Positions 1 through 11,061 of a stretch of DNA of 64,000 nt are shown piece by piece. Source of the stretch: Flabesymbios commensalis. Lineage: Eukaryota > Annelida > Polychaeta > Terebellida > Flabelligeridae. The number at the start of each line of letters is the position of its first letter. Within the stretch, counting starts at the first letter, position 1. The DNA lies in the NCBI GenBank assembly GCA_964017125.1, contig OZ024914.1:23622702-23686701 (forward strand), read 5' to 3'. Under the pieces are notes generated by a model. It searched no databases. It saw only the letters and a list, made by a program, of their open reading frames with translations, and had not been told where the DNA came from. Both the position numbers and the translations under genes were made by a program.

Positions 1-246
1 GACCGACCGACCGACCGACCGACCGACCGACCGACCGACCGACCGACCGACCGACCGACCGACCGACCGACCGACCGACCGACCGACCGACCGACCGACC
101 GAACAAGCGAACGAACGAACGAACGAACGAACGAACGAACGAACGAACGAACGAACGAACGAACGAACGAACGAACGAACGAACGAACGAACGAACTAAC
201 AAACAAACAAACAAACAAACAAACAAACAAACAAACAAACAAACAA
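1..246. repeat. Compound tetranucleotide microsatellite (GACC)n-(GAAC)n-(AAAC)n
   Basis: Bases 1-100 are pure GACC repeats, about 101-196 are GAAC repeats with one early variant, and about 197-246 are AAAC repeats. Each block differs from the next by one base per unit. The array runs off the left edge of the window, so its full length is unknown. Confidence 0.98.
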
Positions 247-1217
247 ATCCACTAACCATTACACAGGTGACCAGCGAGTTTATTTAAATTTGTTTTAGGT
301 CATTACAAATTCATTCAAAATCATTCAGTATTGCAATTTCGTCATACCTCGTACCGTGATTGACAATAATTAGTTTTCTTTATTATACCGTGACAAATCC
401 CTACCTATGTATAATAGCAGGGGTGTGAAGAGCAGCTACAACTAATGTTGAGATCAGCAACCATGTTTACCTACATAATTATCTTACGTTCTGAGAAATA
501 ATCTGTATAAATACCCAGCAGTATAATTGACACTTTGAGTACCCAATTACACAATCTATTCCCTATTTCAAATTACCAAAAAAAATAGATTATTTTCACA
601 AGTAAACATTTCAAATTTACAATGTTGGACGTTCTGAAGATTTAACATATCATTGTCTTTATATAATTTTGTAAGAAACTTTAAGTGATTGAACAACAGG
701 TAGACTGAAATATAGAGCAGTCCTAGCTTCACTAGAGTGGAGTATATATAATCAGAGAATAGCGTGTCCTTATGACATAATACCTTACTACGAAGGTGGT
801 AGATTATCATTACTTTCACCACGGGATAATATTATACATTGCATTCAATACGTGCAAAATAATGTCAGAAATGGTTAGAAGTGGTGAATGTACTTCACCT
901 AGTAAACATGGTAAATATATACCACGATGACCAAGAATACGAATATTGATGCATTATTCTTGATATAACGCAATGACTTATTTTATTGTTGTTCAAATGA
1001 GTAAAATGGTTGATTTTCTCAATATCATCATTTTCCTAAAATATCTTTTTCACCACAAAATCTGAAAGAAGATTGAAAAACTAGGGTTTTTTCAATTGCA
1101 ATACACTTGACAAAATTTACTGGTAAAATGTATGAATTTTCTTGTTTTGTCCGTAGTATTCAACCCTCCTAGCTCACAGATATTGACTCTTGCTTTATGT
1201 ACAAATATTTCACCGCT
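247..1217. other. AT-rich intergenic stretch, no feature recognised
   Basis: No coding potential, RNA gene or clear repeat was seen here. The minus-strand open frame at 568-822 is short, low-complexity and has no recognisable domain. Confidence 0.5.
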
Positions 1218-1465
1218 TTAACCCTTTAACCGCCGGTGTTGCATATACTCGGGTTTTCATTTTTTATTAGCACATTAAGTACCACCTTTTAAACATGTGA
1301 CAAAGATAAAATGTGGCATCAATCAGCAATATTTGAAAACAGTTGACCTCCATTTTGTCAAATATAAATAATTTTCACTCACTTGAAGTTGTGTCTCGCT
1401 GACGCGATCCACAACTTCAAGTGGGTGAAAATTCAAATTGAATAATTTGGCGGTTAAAGGGTTAA
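1218..1465. mobile_element. TTAA-flanked palindromic MITE, family 1 (piggyBac-like)
   Basis: The ends are perfect inverted repeats: TTAACCCTTTAACCGCC on the left and its complement on the right. The outer TTAA is the target duplication expected of piggyBac-type transposases, whose termini also begin with CCC. An internal hairpin at about 1373-1434 has arms containing CACTTGAAGTTGTG. There is no coding capacity, so it is non-autonomous. A longer copy in opposite orientation lies at 38359-38958. Confidence 0.85.
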
Positions 1466-1811
1466 GGGTTAAATGACGAAAAAATATATATCTATTTAAT
1501 TGGCAATAGAAATAACAACCACAACAAATTTCATCAAAATCAGTGGCATTTTGTTTATTTTGAAAGTTGTCTGAGAAAGGTCTGAGAATGGCACGTAGCC
1601 GTACAGGGTGTAAGGGGTTCGAATGTTCACTTGAACCATGTATGGTAACAGTTATAAATGTGCATAGCCAGGCGTTACTAATATGACGGAACGATAAGAA
1701 TAGGTGGATCACTAATCCTGACAGCTTTACTCAAACAGGTGTGTATGTTATCATTCCCCTGAATACCACAAATACAAATAAACAGCTCACCACAAATCCC
1801 CAGAGTGCCTT
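1466..1811. other. Unassigned stretch
   Basis: No supported feature. A 129-residue minus-strand frame spans this and the preceding MITE, but it reads through the hairpin and has no recognisable domain. Confidence 0.4.
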
Positions 1812-1920
1812 CCCAGCAAACACGACACATCTACCCAATGTTTGTCTAATGCTGGGCCAAGGTCGCAGACGGTGGGCCAACATTGGTCAAACATTGGGTA
1901 GATGTGTCGTGTTTGCTGGG
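1812..1920. mobile_element. ~109-bp palindrome, 'CAGCAAACACG' family, intact copy
   Basis: The element is a near-perfect palindrome beginning CCCAGCAAACACGACAC and ending with its complement. The centre reads GGCCAAGGTCGCAGACGGTGG. Arms are about 45 bp. About 20 relatives occur in the window, each with the same outer CAGCAAACACG and the same asymmetric core. There is no coding capacity. It is either a MITE or another hairpin-propagated repeat; no clear target duplication is visible. Confidence 0.85.
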
Positions 1921-2562
1921 TGGAATTCTACAAGCTCGCTCAGCCGTGACTGAAAGCGCACTAGAGTCGCCTGGCGATTGTTCGTGAACTAAAATGAACA
2001 TGCGGCCATATTGGGACAACAGGGTCGTATTTGCCACTTGAGAAAATGACAAAAGCCTGCATTTCCTACCTCGGCAAGTGGTATTTCTGATTCATCTGTG
2101 CTGGTCGTTCAAAAGGTTATTTACCATTTTGACATGTTTACATTACACAGCACCTTTCCACGTCCACGTGGGCCTGCACCACTGTATACGTGTGATTTCT
2201 GGTTATAACAAAATCAGGTTTAACACCTTATAAATTCAGAGGGATAATGTACATAAAAACATAACAATCAATCAATCAATCGATCAATCAATCAATCAAA
2301 TATGTCACTTCTATCCAGATATAGACTAAACTAGGTAAATATAACTTCCTAATGATTGTGAGATGAGTCAAATGCACAGAACTGGGAATGTGGTCAAATG
2401 GCACTGCCCTCCAGGCAAACCATTTGAAATTCAAGCATTGGCGGTCCGAGGATGATCATGCTACCTCTTGGTCAATGCGGCTCCCCATAATATCATTAAT
2501 ATATAGACCAATTTTGTTGTTTCTCCCAAACAAGCCCCGAACTGTAGGCTAAGTGGTGACAA
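1921..2562. other. Unassigned stretch with an (AATC)n microsatellite
   Basis: A short AATC microsatellite with one variant unit lies at about 2264-2300. Nothing else was recognised. Confidence 0.6.
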
Positions 2563-2609
2563 CCCAGTAAACACAAAACATTTGTATAACAATTATACAA
2601 TTTTTGACG
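2563..2609. repeat. Half copy of a 'CAGCAAACACG' palindrome
   Basis: CCCAGTAAACACAAAACATT followed by a TTGTATAAC stretch matches one arm of the copies at 7220-7332 and 48081-48187. The core and second arm are missing. Confidence 0.55.
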
Positions 2610-2619
2610 CCAGCATAGC

Positions 2620-2724
2620 CCATTGTAGCGTGATTGACTCAGAAACCAGGGATATCAGGTTCGAGTCCCGTTGCGGTTTATTATGCTAGGCAGTAAGGCG
2701 CTTTACCAATGCGCCACATCCCTC
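2620..2724. repeat. Two tRNA-like segments in head-to-head arrangement
   Basis: The plus strand carries a tRNA B-box-like motif, GGTTCGAGTCCC (2658-2669). The minus strand at about 2693-2720 carries an A-box-like motif, TGGCGCATTGGTAAAGCGC. The two point in opposite directions, so this is not a functional tRNA gene. It looks like fragments of tRNA-derived SINEs in inverted orientation. Confidence 0.35.
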
Positions 2725-2926
2725 TTTTTATCTCTAGGAGTTTACTTTCAAGCTGACCTTTTATCTATATTATATGTACCAATGTAGCCTACTTGACAAT
2801 AACTTGATGTAAGCGTAATTGTATTTCAGAAGAACCTATAATAAATGCAGTGCTGATTGGTGCTGATTGGTCGCTACATAAATTAATTTTGCTATTAATC
2901 TAATTAACACAATAACTACTAGTCTA

Positions 2927-3193
2927 TTAACCATTTCAGCGCGGGGACCGTCGTTAGAGTCTGAATCTGCTGTTTATAGACGTCAGATTCTGATGTCTAA
3001 AGACGGTCCAAGCACTGAAGAATTGACAAATTTATAATGGTCGTAGACCCATAACATATGTATTCAAATGAAGTGGAAAGACATTTATGATGATTTCAAA
3101 TTGAAAAAAACCCTTTGTTCTCCATGGTTTATAGGCTACAGAAAACACCCTCACCACACCCTTGTCACATCAACGCGCTATAAGACATATTAA
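2927..3193. mobile_element. TTAA-flanked MITE, family 2 ('GCGCTG' family), diverged copy
   Basis: The left end, TTAACCATTTCAGCGCGGGG, and the central imperfect hairpin around GACGTCAGATTCTGA match copies at 36334-36581 and 44892-45140. The strand-inverted tail with TCAAATTGAAAAAAACCC at about 3097-3115 also matches. The right end is heavily diverged, and its TTAA at 3190-3193 is tentative. Confidence 0.65.
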
Positions 3194-3299
3194 ACAAAAA
3201 AAATTGATACAAAATAATACACTCCGTATGACCTTTCACTTGAGTATTTCCTTCAAACTGAACATTCTCATGAGTAAAAGCAATCGGAATTATCAGGGT

Positions 3300-3405
3300 C
3301 AGCAAACACAAGATGTTGACGAATGTTGATTAGATGTTGGGCCAGCGTCGTAGACGGTGGACCAACATCAAATCAGCATTGGGTCTACATCTCCTGTTTG
3401 CTGGG
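3300..3405. mobile_element. 'CAGCAAACACG' palindrome copy
   Basis: The ends are CAGCAAACACAAG and CTCCTGTTTGCTGGG. The core, GGGCCAGCGTCGTAGACGG, is shared with the other copies. The arms are imperfect. Confidence 0.8.
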
Positions 3406-4590
3406 TGAGCAAAGAGGCATTGCGGTTGTCAATTAAAATCTTCCGACACAGGTAACTCAAATCTCCAAGGAAAGGAGGTATTTGTCATGCATTCTTTTTC
3501 TCGGCGTGATCAACGAATCCTGGCGGTTTTAATTTCCAATTATCCATCCGTTTTTCAGCGTGAAGTATCGTGGATTGTATACCCCGAAAAAACTGTTCAA
3601 TGCTCTCAGGGGTACATCAGGTATTGTTGTAATCATTTGGTAATGGGTCTAGCTATGTGAGTTTTCCACTAAAAAAATGAAATGGGAGACAATTTTTTTA
3701 TGACCCTTTTTTTCCGGTCATAATGTTGCCTAATAATCCTCAAAGTGGCTTAAAATTACAAACGATTTTATCTTTGTCATTTATTCAGTCTCTAAGTGGA
3801 AATCGCGTGAGTGGCGTTAACAGTTAGGGAGGGTATTTTTTTTTTATTGTTAACATATTGTTAGACGCATGTATTTTACCAACGAAAGTTAAAATTCAAT
3901 AACTACTAATGCACTTCGCAAGGTTAGATTTTGTGACAAACCTGACTAAAAACTAGGTGGTCTTAAAATGTACTGGGTTCTGATACCTACTTCGCTGGAT
4001 TTCCATTATCATGTTTGTGCATAGGTCATTCTAAATGGGAATGTCATAGTTACGATTCGGGTTATATCTACGATATTGTCATAATGATAAGGCAGCATGC
4101 GACGTAAAGCGACATTCTATGACTTTACCGCCGAGATGTAGGCCTATCTGTATAAATGACTGCTCCAGTTATCATCGGGACAGACTGCTTTCTGAAAACC
4201 AGCGCTCACAGCGCGTTCTGATGTTCACGATAATTACATTCGCAATCTGGCACGAATCATATGATGGAGCAAGGTTTGCCGGCTAAGAAATGCCATGAAA
4301 CATGATTCAGAACCAGTCATGATAATTATCATGTCTGGCAGCGATGAAGCCAATTAAGCCGTATATGTATGGTAATGATGTCCATAAGATAAGCAGGAAT
4401 GGCTGCAGCGAGTCTCCTACAAGGCGTCGAGTCTAATGTGAGAAGAAACAGCTTCAGCTGTACTGCCTTGCAAAGCCAAGAGGCAGTATCTGCTTACTTT
4501 ACAAGTATAGTCCAGTTGCCAGATTGAGTACCTTGCGGTCATGAGAAGTGTATTGTTTTTTGACGGTTTTGCAGTCACATGGATCTGTGG
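3406..4590. other. AT-rich stretch, no feature recognised
   Basis: No supported genes, RNAs or repeats were seen in this 1.2-kb stretch. Confidence 0.5.
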
Positions 4591-5905
4591 AAATTTTTTA
4601 GCTTGGTTGCCGGAATTTTATTTTGCATAGATCTAAGATGGCCGCCATGACCGTGGTTTGGGCATAAATTTCAATCCAGACGACGTATAAACGCATGTGA
4701 TAGAGGGCTTTCTAACTGAAAACAACTTTTAAATTGAAAAAAAAACATGAAATTTGTCACAGATATTTTTGAAATAATGAGCTTTTTAGAAAAATGTGTT
4801 GGATATTTCAAATTTAAAAAATGGCGACGAATTCTAAGATGACCGCCATTTGTCAAGGTCAAACAATACATTGATATCATTTCTTCAGAATAATATCAGC
4901 TTCGTGATTTTGGTGTCTACCACGGGGTTTTCTGGTACGCCTGACATAGTAGTATGGCCAGAACTTTTTTTAAGACATTGCATTGTGGGTAAAATCCAAG
5001 ATGGTCGCCATGTGTTCAAGGTCAAACAATAAATTGATATCTTTTCTTCAGAATAGTTGCTGATTTGTGATTTTGGTGTCTACCATGGAGTTTTCTGGGA
5101 CGCCCGACATAGTGGTATGGCTAGAGCGTACTATAGGACATTGCATTGTGGGTAAAATCTAAGATGACCGCCATATGTTCAAGGTCAAACAAGAAATTAA
5201 TATTATTTCCTTTAGAATGGTAGCAGATTCGAGATTTTGATGTCTACTATAGGGTTTTCGGGCATGCCCGACATAGTGGTGTGGTCAAAAAATACCTTGG
5301 ACATTCTATTGTGGGTAAAATCCAAGATGGCTGCTATTTCTACAAGGTCAAACAATGAATCAATGTCATTTGTGGCAGCATAGAAGCAGATTGATCATTT
5401 TTGCTGCCAAACATAGGGTTTTCAGGCATGCTCGACATAGTCATGGGGACAGAAAGTACTATAGACACTGCATTGTTCGGATTTTCCCATTTGTCAAGGT
5501 TATACTATAAATTTAAATCATTTTTGACAGAAAGAAGCAGATCCGTTTTTTTCTTTGAAAGGCATTCCTAAATATATAAAGAACCCAATTGGTTGCCATC
5601 ACCCAAACCCATAGTCCAAGAGCTGTCAGTAGCGGCGTAAAAAATAAGATGGCCATCATTTGTGCAGCTTCAAACGATAAATTAGTATCATATTCAAAAG
5701 AATAGAAGCATATTCACGATTTTCGTGAGTATCATATATGGGCTTTCGGGTATGCCGGACATAGTGGTGTGACCATAATATTCTTTAGACATTGCATTGT
5801 AAGTGAAATCTAAGATGTCCCCATTCATGCAGGGTCAAAAAAAAAATTGGATATCATTTTCGACAGATATAAAATTTCAGAATATTGAAAGATCAAACAT
5901 GACCA
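4590..5905. repeat. Satellite-like tandem repeat, ~163-bp period
   Basis: A phrase of the form AAGATGGCCGCCAT recurs at about 4634, 4837, 4998, 5160, 5324, 5646 and 5813, mostly 160-167 bp apart. Most occurrences are followed by TTCAAGGTCAAAC. Between them a CGACATAGTGGTATGG-like block and a TTTGGTGTCTACC-like block also recur. Units are best preserved at 4840-5340 and decay on both sides. It lies next to a pyrimidine-rich minisatellite like that inside the 37-42 kb foldback element. Confidence 0.85.
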
Positions 5906-5939
5906 CAAGGATTCCCGCCAATAATTATGCTTACCAAAA

Positions 5940-6880
5940 ATGCAATTTTGGAATTTATGTACATACATTAACACAATAGTACCCCTGTTGCCTTTTATCC
6001 CCTCTCCCTTAGTGTTTTTTGTTGCTCTTCAATGCCTCTCCGTCGCCTTTTATCAAATCCACATCATCCTTTAGCACTTTTCCATTGCCTTTTAGTGTAT
6101 CCCGTCGCTCTTTAGCGTACCCAAATCGCCCCTTCAGCACATCTCCATCGTCATTTAGCACATTACTGTCATTCCTTAACTCGTCGTTGAACTTTAAGGC
6201 CTTCTCATCACCCTTTAGTGCATATCAAGCTACTTTTAACACCCTTTTAACACCTTTTCTTCGCTCTTTAACGCCTCTTCAACGCCATTTACCGCCTCTT
6301 AAAACACACCACTACATTATTTTCTTTGTCCGACCACTACATTCTAAGCCGAGAATAGAGAATTATTGTTGACCAAGTACAAACCAATTATCATGGTGGG
6401 CCTAATGGTATTATAATCAATCAGGTGTGATCGAGCTGTTGATTAGGAGGGATCCTCTTTATGAGCGGATGTGTTTTAAGTCAGTTAAAACCCTCGGAAT
6501 TCTACATTCGTAACTGTGAAAAAGGTCTCGATCTTTTTCACAGCTAAGAATGTAGAGATCCTCGGGCTTTATCCTATACTTAAAATGGCTTTCTTTCCAC
6601 CATTAACGTCGCTTCGCCAGTCACTCTTTATAACGCCTCCCCATCGGCCTTTAACGCTTCCCTGTCGCATTTTAACGACTCTCGGTCACCTTTAGCGCCT
6701 TCTAGTAACTTTTAAACGCCTCCCCATCGCTGTTGAATGCTTTCCCATCGCCATTTTAAATTATTTAACTCATCACACTTTATTGTATATTCCTCTTCCT
6801 TTATTGCTTTCTTGTCACCTTTTAGAGCACCCTGTCGCACTTAATCCCTTGCCATTGCTCTTTAACATTTCTCATAAATG
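5940..6880. repeat. Degenerate pyrimidine-rich minisatellite (TTTAACGCCTCTCCATCGCC-like)
   Basis: Irregular repeats of about 18-22 bp, built from CCTCTCC, ATCGCC and CTTTAACG, fill this stretch. The same consensus fills 39160-40945. The 117-residue plus-strand frame at 6019-6372 is a by-product. It is interrupted by the TTAA hairpin at 6476-6583. Confidence 0.8.
6476..6583. mobile_element. Small TTAA-flanked hairpin element (~108 bp)
   Basis: TTAA lies at both ends. The arms contain TTCTACATTCGTAACTGTG and its imperfect complement, folding around a TCGA centre at about 6531. It sits inside the minisatellite, so it is a later insertion. Confidence 0.65.
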
Positions 6881-6900
6881 CATCTTTGTCATTCTGGTCG

Positions 6901-7166
6901 TGTTTGCTCGTTCGTTTGTTCGTTCGTTCGTTCGTTCGTTCGTTCGTTCGTTCGTGTTCGTTCGTTCGTTCGTACGTTCGTTCGTTCGTTCGTTCGCTCG
7001 CTCGCTCGCTCGTTCGTTCGTTCATTCGTTCGTTCGTTCGTTCGTTCGTTCGTTCGTTCGTTCGTTCGTTCATTCGTTCGTTCGTTCGTTCGTTTGTTCG
7101 TTCGTTCGTTCGTTCGTTTGTTTGTTTGTTTGTTTGTTTGTTTGTTTGTTTGTTTGTTTGTTTGTT
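6901..7166. repeat. Compound microsatellite (TTCG)n-(TTTG)n
   Basis: Mostly TTCG units run from 6901 to about 7117, with CTCG and TTCA variants, then pure TTTG units run to about 7166. Long open frames in all phases (VRSF and NERT peptides) are artefacts of the repeat. Confidence 0.97.
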
Positions 7167-7219
7167 TTGTCAGCAGGATTACATACAAAGTAATTAACGA
7201 ATTTGTATGAAACTTTTAT

Positions 7220-7332
7220 CCAGCAAACAAACAAAAAAATTATAACATCTGTACAACGACGTCCCAACGTCTTCGACGTTGGTCCAACATTTTACAGATG
7301 TTATACAAAATGTAGGTTTTGTGTTTACTGGG
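7220..7332. mobile_element. 'CAGCAAACACG' palindrome copy, ACAAAA subtype
   Basis: It starts CCAGCAAACAAAC and ends TTTTGTGTTTACTGGG. The core, CCAACGTCTTCGACGTTGG, is itself a perfect palindrome. It belongs to the same subtype as 48081-48187. Confidence 0.75.
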
Positions 7333-7464
7333 TATCCGGATCCAAAACACAATATCTTTGTAAAAGATGATTCTGTGGCGTCCGTCACCCTATGCGGCGC
7401 GGCGGAGGTTTAACATTCTCTGACTGTCTAGTTTGACTTTTTTTAGTGATGTCATTTATACACA

Positions 7465-7675
7465 TCTCGACGCGATAAACCGTTTTATCGCGCGATAATT
7501 TCTGAATAAAACGAGGGCGATTTGTTGTAGAAATATCGCGTGATAAATGCACACTCTTCACTAGATGCGTTTGTTTTGCTGTGACGTCATGAGCATCACC
7601 TATCACGTACAATGTGCATAAAGTCACTTATAGCGACCTGTGTAAATGGGCTAAATATCGCGCTATTTACAGTTA
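7465..7675. repeat. CGCGATAA-rich palindromic block
   Basis: CpG-containing palindromic words (TATCGCGCGATAA, ATATCGCGTGATAAAT, AATATCGCGCTATTTA) cluster here, while surrounding sequence is CpG-poor. The outer words at about 7470 and 7660 are in inverted orientation, which suggests a small mobile element. No coding capacity. Confidence 0.4.
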
Positions 7676-7728
7676 CCATGGATTGTGTAAACTGGCAATC
7701 AGGGACAGATTAGAATTCGTTGCATATC

Positions 7729-7862
7729 CAAGGAGTATCTCTCCGAACATTTTTATATGACATTTGTACAATTTCAGTCCAACGTCGAAGACGTTGGGCC
7801 GAAATTGTTCAAATGTTATAGAAATGTTTTGTGTTCGCTGGGAGATAATACTCCTTGGTTAT
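7729..7862. mobile_element. 'CAGCAAACACG'-related palindrome with altered ends
   Basis: The core, TCCAACGTCGAAGACGTTGG, and the right end, TTTTGTGTTCGCTGGG, are those of the family. The left end has been replaced by CCAAGGAGTATCTCT, which pairs with AGATAATACTCCTTGG beyond the right end. The palindrome therefore extends outward past the usual ends. Confidence 0.6.
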
Positions 7863-7878
7863 GCTACTAACTTTCCAT

Positions 7879-7986
7879 GTAGCAAACAGAAGACGCTGCC
7901 CATGTTGAGTTAATCTTGGGCCGACGTAGCCGACGGCGAGCCAACAATAACCCAAGAATGGCTGAACATCTCGCATTTACTGAGTT
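7879..7986. mobile_element. 'CAGCAAACACG' palindrome copy, diverged
   Basis: TAGCAAACAGAAGACGCTG lies at the left and CATCTCGCATTTACTGAG at the right. Between them is a core of the form GGGCCGACGTAGCCGACGG. The arms are about 70% complementary by eye. Confidence 0.65.
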
Positions 7987-8309
7987 AACATACAGAGAGA
8001 CATAATTAGCCAGTCATCACATTATTTATTTCGCACAAGACATGTGCAGTTATTATACTGTTAGGCATGTCGCGCATCAACTTGTTTCAAGGTGATCCGA
8101 CGAATGGTATATTTTATGATTTCATCTACAGTATAATAATAGGCCTATGTTTTTATTCAAAGAAAGCCTGCAATTATAGATTGTTGCTTACGATAGACTC
8201 CCTTGAAAAATACGATGCAGCTGCGAAACAAAGCGTTACGAACTTTCTCACAGCTGCTGATGGTCAGAGGTTTTTTGAGAAGAGGTGGGAACACACATCA
8301 TTGACCCGG

Positions 8310-8456
8310 CATTGGGTGAATGTTTCGTGTTTACTGGGATTGGGAAGACTCCCAGTAAACACGAGACATTCATCCCAATGGTGGTACAATGTTGGCCCAC
8401 CGTCTGCGACGCTGGCCCAACAGTGTACCACCATTGGGTGAGTGTCTCGTGTTTGC
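8310..8456. mobile_element. One and a half 'CAGCAAACACG' palindromes back to back
   Basis: A full copy occupies 8351-8456, from CCCAGTAAACACGAGAC to GTCTCGTGTTTGC, with core GCGACGCTGGCCC. Just upstream, 8310-8339 is a solitary right arm ending GTTTACTGGG. The solitary arm and the full copy's left arm are complementary and separated by only 11 bp, which makes a second, inside-out hairpin. Confidence 0.75.
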
Positions 8457-8675
8457 AGACATGTCTCTGTCAGAAGGAGACGGCATACAGATGTACTCAT
8501 GCATTATTCCCCGTGTTCTGATCAAGAAGACGTAGATAACTGTTTGCTTTACTCTCTTTATTGCCTGGTATAACAAGCTGTGAACGTGTTGGATAATATG
8601 CTGATAGCAGTTTCACACCTGTTTTTCACTCTGAGTCTATATTATTACAGACACTGAAAATCAATAAACACTTGA

Positions 8676-9200
8676 TTAAAGGAACTCCTTGGGATGAGAA
8701 TTTGTCAATGTTGACAATTTGGAAATTTTCTTCATATGAAGCTATATATCCTACCAATCCTGAATAAAATACAAAAACATCGAAAACACAATTTTAAATT
8801 ACTGACAACGAGAAACTAGTTTTATTTCCAAGACGTAGATTGTCATGTCGACAAAACTGCTCTGGATAACCACCATCTCATGATCAAAGCAACCACCTGG
8901 CTGCATCAATAGCTGCCTCCCTTAACACCTGCCTAATTGGTATGGGAACGCGATGATCGGTCTGATCAACGCTGGGCCGACGACATCAACTTGTGGCCCA
9001 ATGCTGTGCTAGCATCCAACCATCCTTTAGATCAATACACTGGCATGTTTGGGTTATTGCCGGACTCTTATAAATATTGTTATATATATTAAGAAATGTT
9101 TTTTTAAAATCTGAAACAATTGAAATAATTATCTGTGGGATACACTACTTCACTTAAAAATTAAAAGAGAAAATTGATGTCATCATACTGAGTCGCTTCA
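8676..9200 (+). mobile_element. ~540-bp TTAA-flanked non-autonomous element, copy 1
   Basis: The left end is TTAAAGGAACTCCTTGGGATG and the right end is a diverged GATGTCATCATACTGAG. Internal blocks (TATGAAGCTATATATCC, GGGATACACTACTTCA) match copies at 13530-14083 and, inverted, 46750-47296. A central block around CAACGCTGGGCCGACG resembles the core of the CAGCAAACACG palindromes. The right TTAA has decayed to TTCA. Confidence 0.75.
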
Positions 9201-10961
9201 AACAAAACACATTCTCCCCAAATCGGGAATATTGTGATTCCCACCAATAGAAATTACTCGTGCACAACCAGCCACAGCTCCATTTAGCCGAATACACGCG
9301 CGAGACGCTAAACCAGCTATGAATAATTTGTTTCTGCATCCATATATGATACGGTTCTCGTAGATGCTTAGGCTAAATGTTGCTTGTGAAATTATTCACT
9401 TGTATATATATAGATAGATAGAATTTACATTTTTTGAGTGAAACAGACTCTCATTGCAATATATATGTAACAAAACGTGATATACTAAAACTATATAATA
9501 CTGTATTTTGAAATAAAAGACACAAAATGTAGGTAATAAGCTGAAGAAAAAAATCAACATTTTAATAGATCGGAAGTGCGCGTGCGTATTCAGTTTTTGC
9601 AAAGTTTCGTGAAACATCCAAAATTCTTTTCTCAGGAAGGCAGAGCAAAATATGCGACAGGTAAGGGCTATGATTTGAACAATTTTTGTTTCAACTATGA
9701 TAAACATATATTAATCAAACTGCCATCAACAAGAAGCGCTTTCCCGCATTCCGCGCTTCATATACTGCCTTCAGCCATAAAAAAGATGGTTAAAAGCTTG
9801 TCACTCTAATGTGATGGATTGGCACCAAGCATGGCAGCAAGGTGGGATGCCATCTTTAATGTTACGCCACCCGTAGCTAAATACTTATTTAGTTTTAGAT
9901 CTTTTGAGCACCATGCCTCCAGTGAGAAGTACTTAGTACAGGAATGTTTAAATGAATGTAGTGTAAAATATTTTGGTTTGTATATAGTACAATATGTGTT
10001 CACAAAAGAGACACTTGCAATTCTCTTTCCCCAGAAAGCAATATATTTGTATAAATAGAATGAGCTGATGAGCAAGACGATATGACAAGTGTGAAACTGT
10101 TGTGGAATCCTATACACAGAGAGGCTTTTTTATGATAGATTGCCACTCAGAATGACACAGCGGTCAGACGCTGTGTTTGATGGCACGTTATCTCCTCCTA
10201 CAAAATTATCTAAAAAACACCTGAAACTCTCTGAGTCATTTGCTTTGGCTCACACAACAAATTCCACAGTACCGGATGAGGGTTGTGAAGGCTTGCTTTA
10301 CATCGTTTTAAAAGATAAATCTTTCCGAAACATTTACATGTTGCAAAGGAGTAGTCAACCCGATAACTTAACCCGATAATTTAAATTTACACACAGTTTG
10401 AGCTTTGAATAGTGAATGTGAATGGAAAAAAATGACTGAATGTTTTGCTCCTGTTTTCAAATATCCGCATTAGTTCCTGTTATCATTCATTAAATGTCTA
10501 TTTCACAAAATCGTAATTTTAATAAACCTTTTTGACTTCACTTATTAATTGGAAATTGGAAATCTTCTTCGAAGGTAGAGCTAAGCAATGCATCAGCTCA
10601 TGCTTGAATAAAGATCAGAACTTGTGTCTTGTGCCTCTTAGCACATGCCTGTGAGGCATAATTTCACAGGTATGAAACATGAGTGGAAGATCGGACCATT
10701 TTTGTGGCAATTCCCACTTCACAGTTAATAAAAAGTACCCAATTTTATAAAATGCTTGATTGTAATATATCAGACCCAGAACTCAAATCATCTGTAGTAC
10801 ATAGATGATTTGCAGAATTTTTATTGAAATGTTTGTTTTGAACAAAATTCTCCTTGACGCGTTAATCAGTTTGTGTATGAATCATTAGCCGAGAAATGGT
10901 TTTAATACTAGCCTCAGGGGATCATGTTTGCTAGTATTTGGTCAGACTTGTGTTTATATGG
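9201..10961. other. Unassigned 1.8-kb stretch
   Basis: Several open frames of 77-103 codons occur on both strands (for example 9396-9707 minus and 10140-10379 plus). They overlap each other and show no domain, composition or start context that would mark a gene. No repeat family was recognised. Confidence 0.45.
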
Positions 10962-11061
10962 CCCAGCAGACACGAGGCATTCATACAACGGTGGTTTAAT
11001 GTTGGTCTGCCGTCGCCCCACCATTAAACCACCGTTGTATGAATGCCTCGTGTCTGCTGGG
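10962..11061. mobile_element. 'CAGCAAACACG' palindrome, nearly perfect copy
   Basis: The arms, CCCAGCAGACACGAGGCATT and its exact complement, pair almost perfectly to the centre, which reads GTCTGCCGTCGCCCC. It is followed by a G11 tract continuous with the terminal GGG. The near-perfect arms suggest a young copy or recent arm correction. Confidence 0.85.

Noticed and set aside
6783-7267. Long frames encoding VRSF and NERT repeats
   Set aside because: Direct translation of the TTCG/TTTG microsatellite in every phase; no non-repeat domain.
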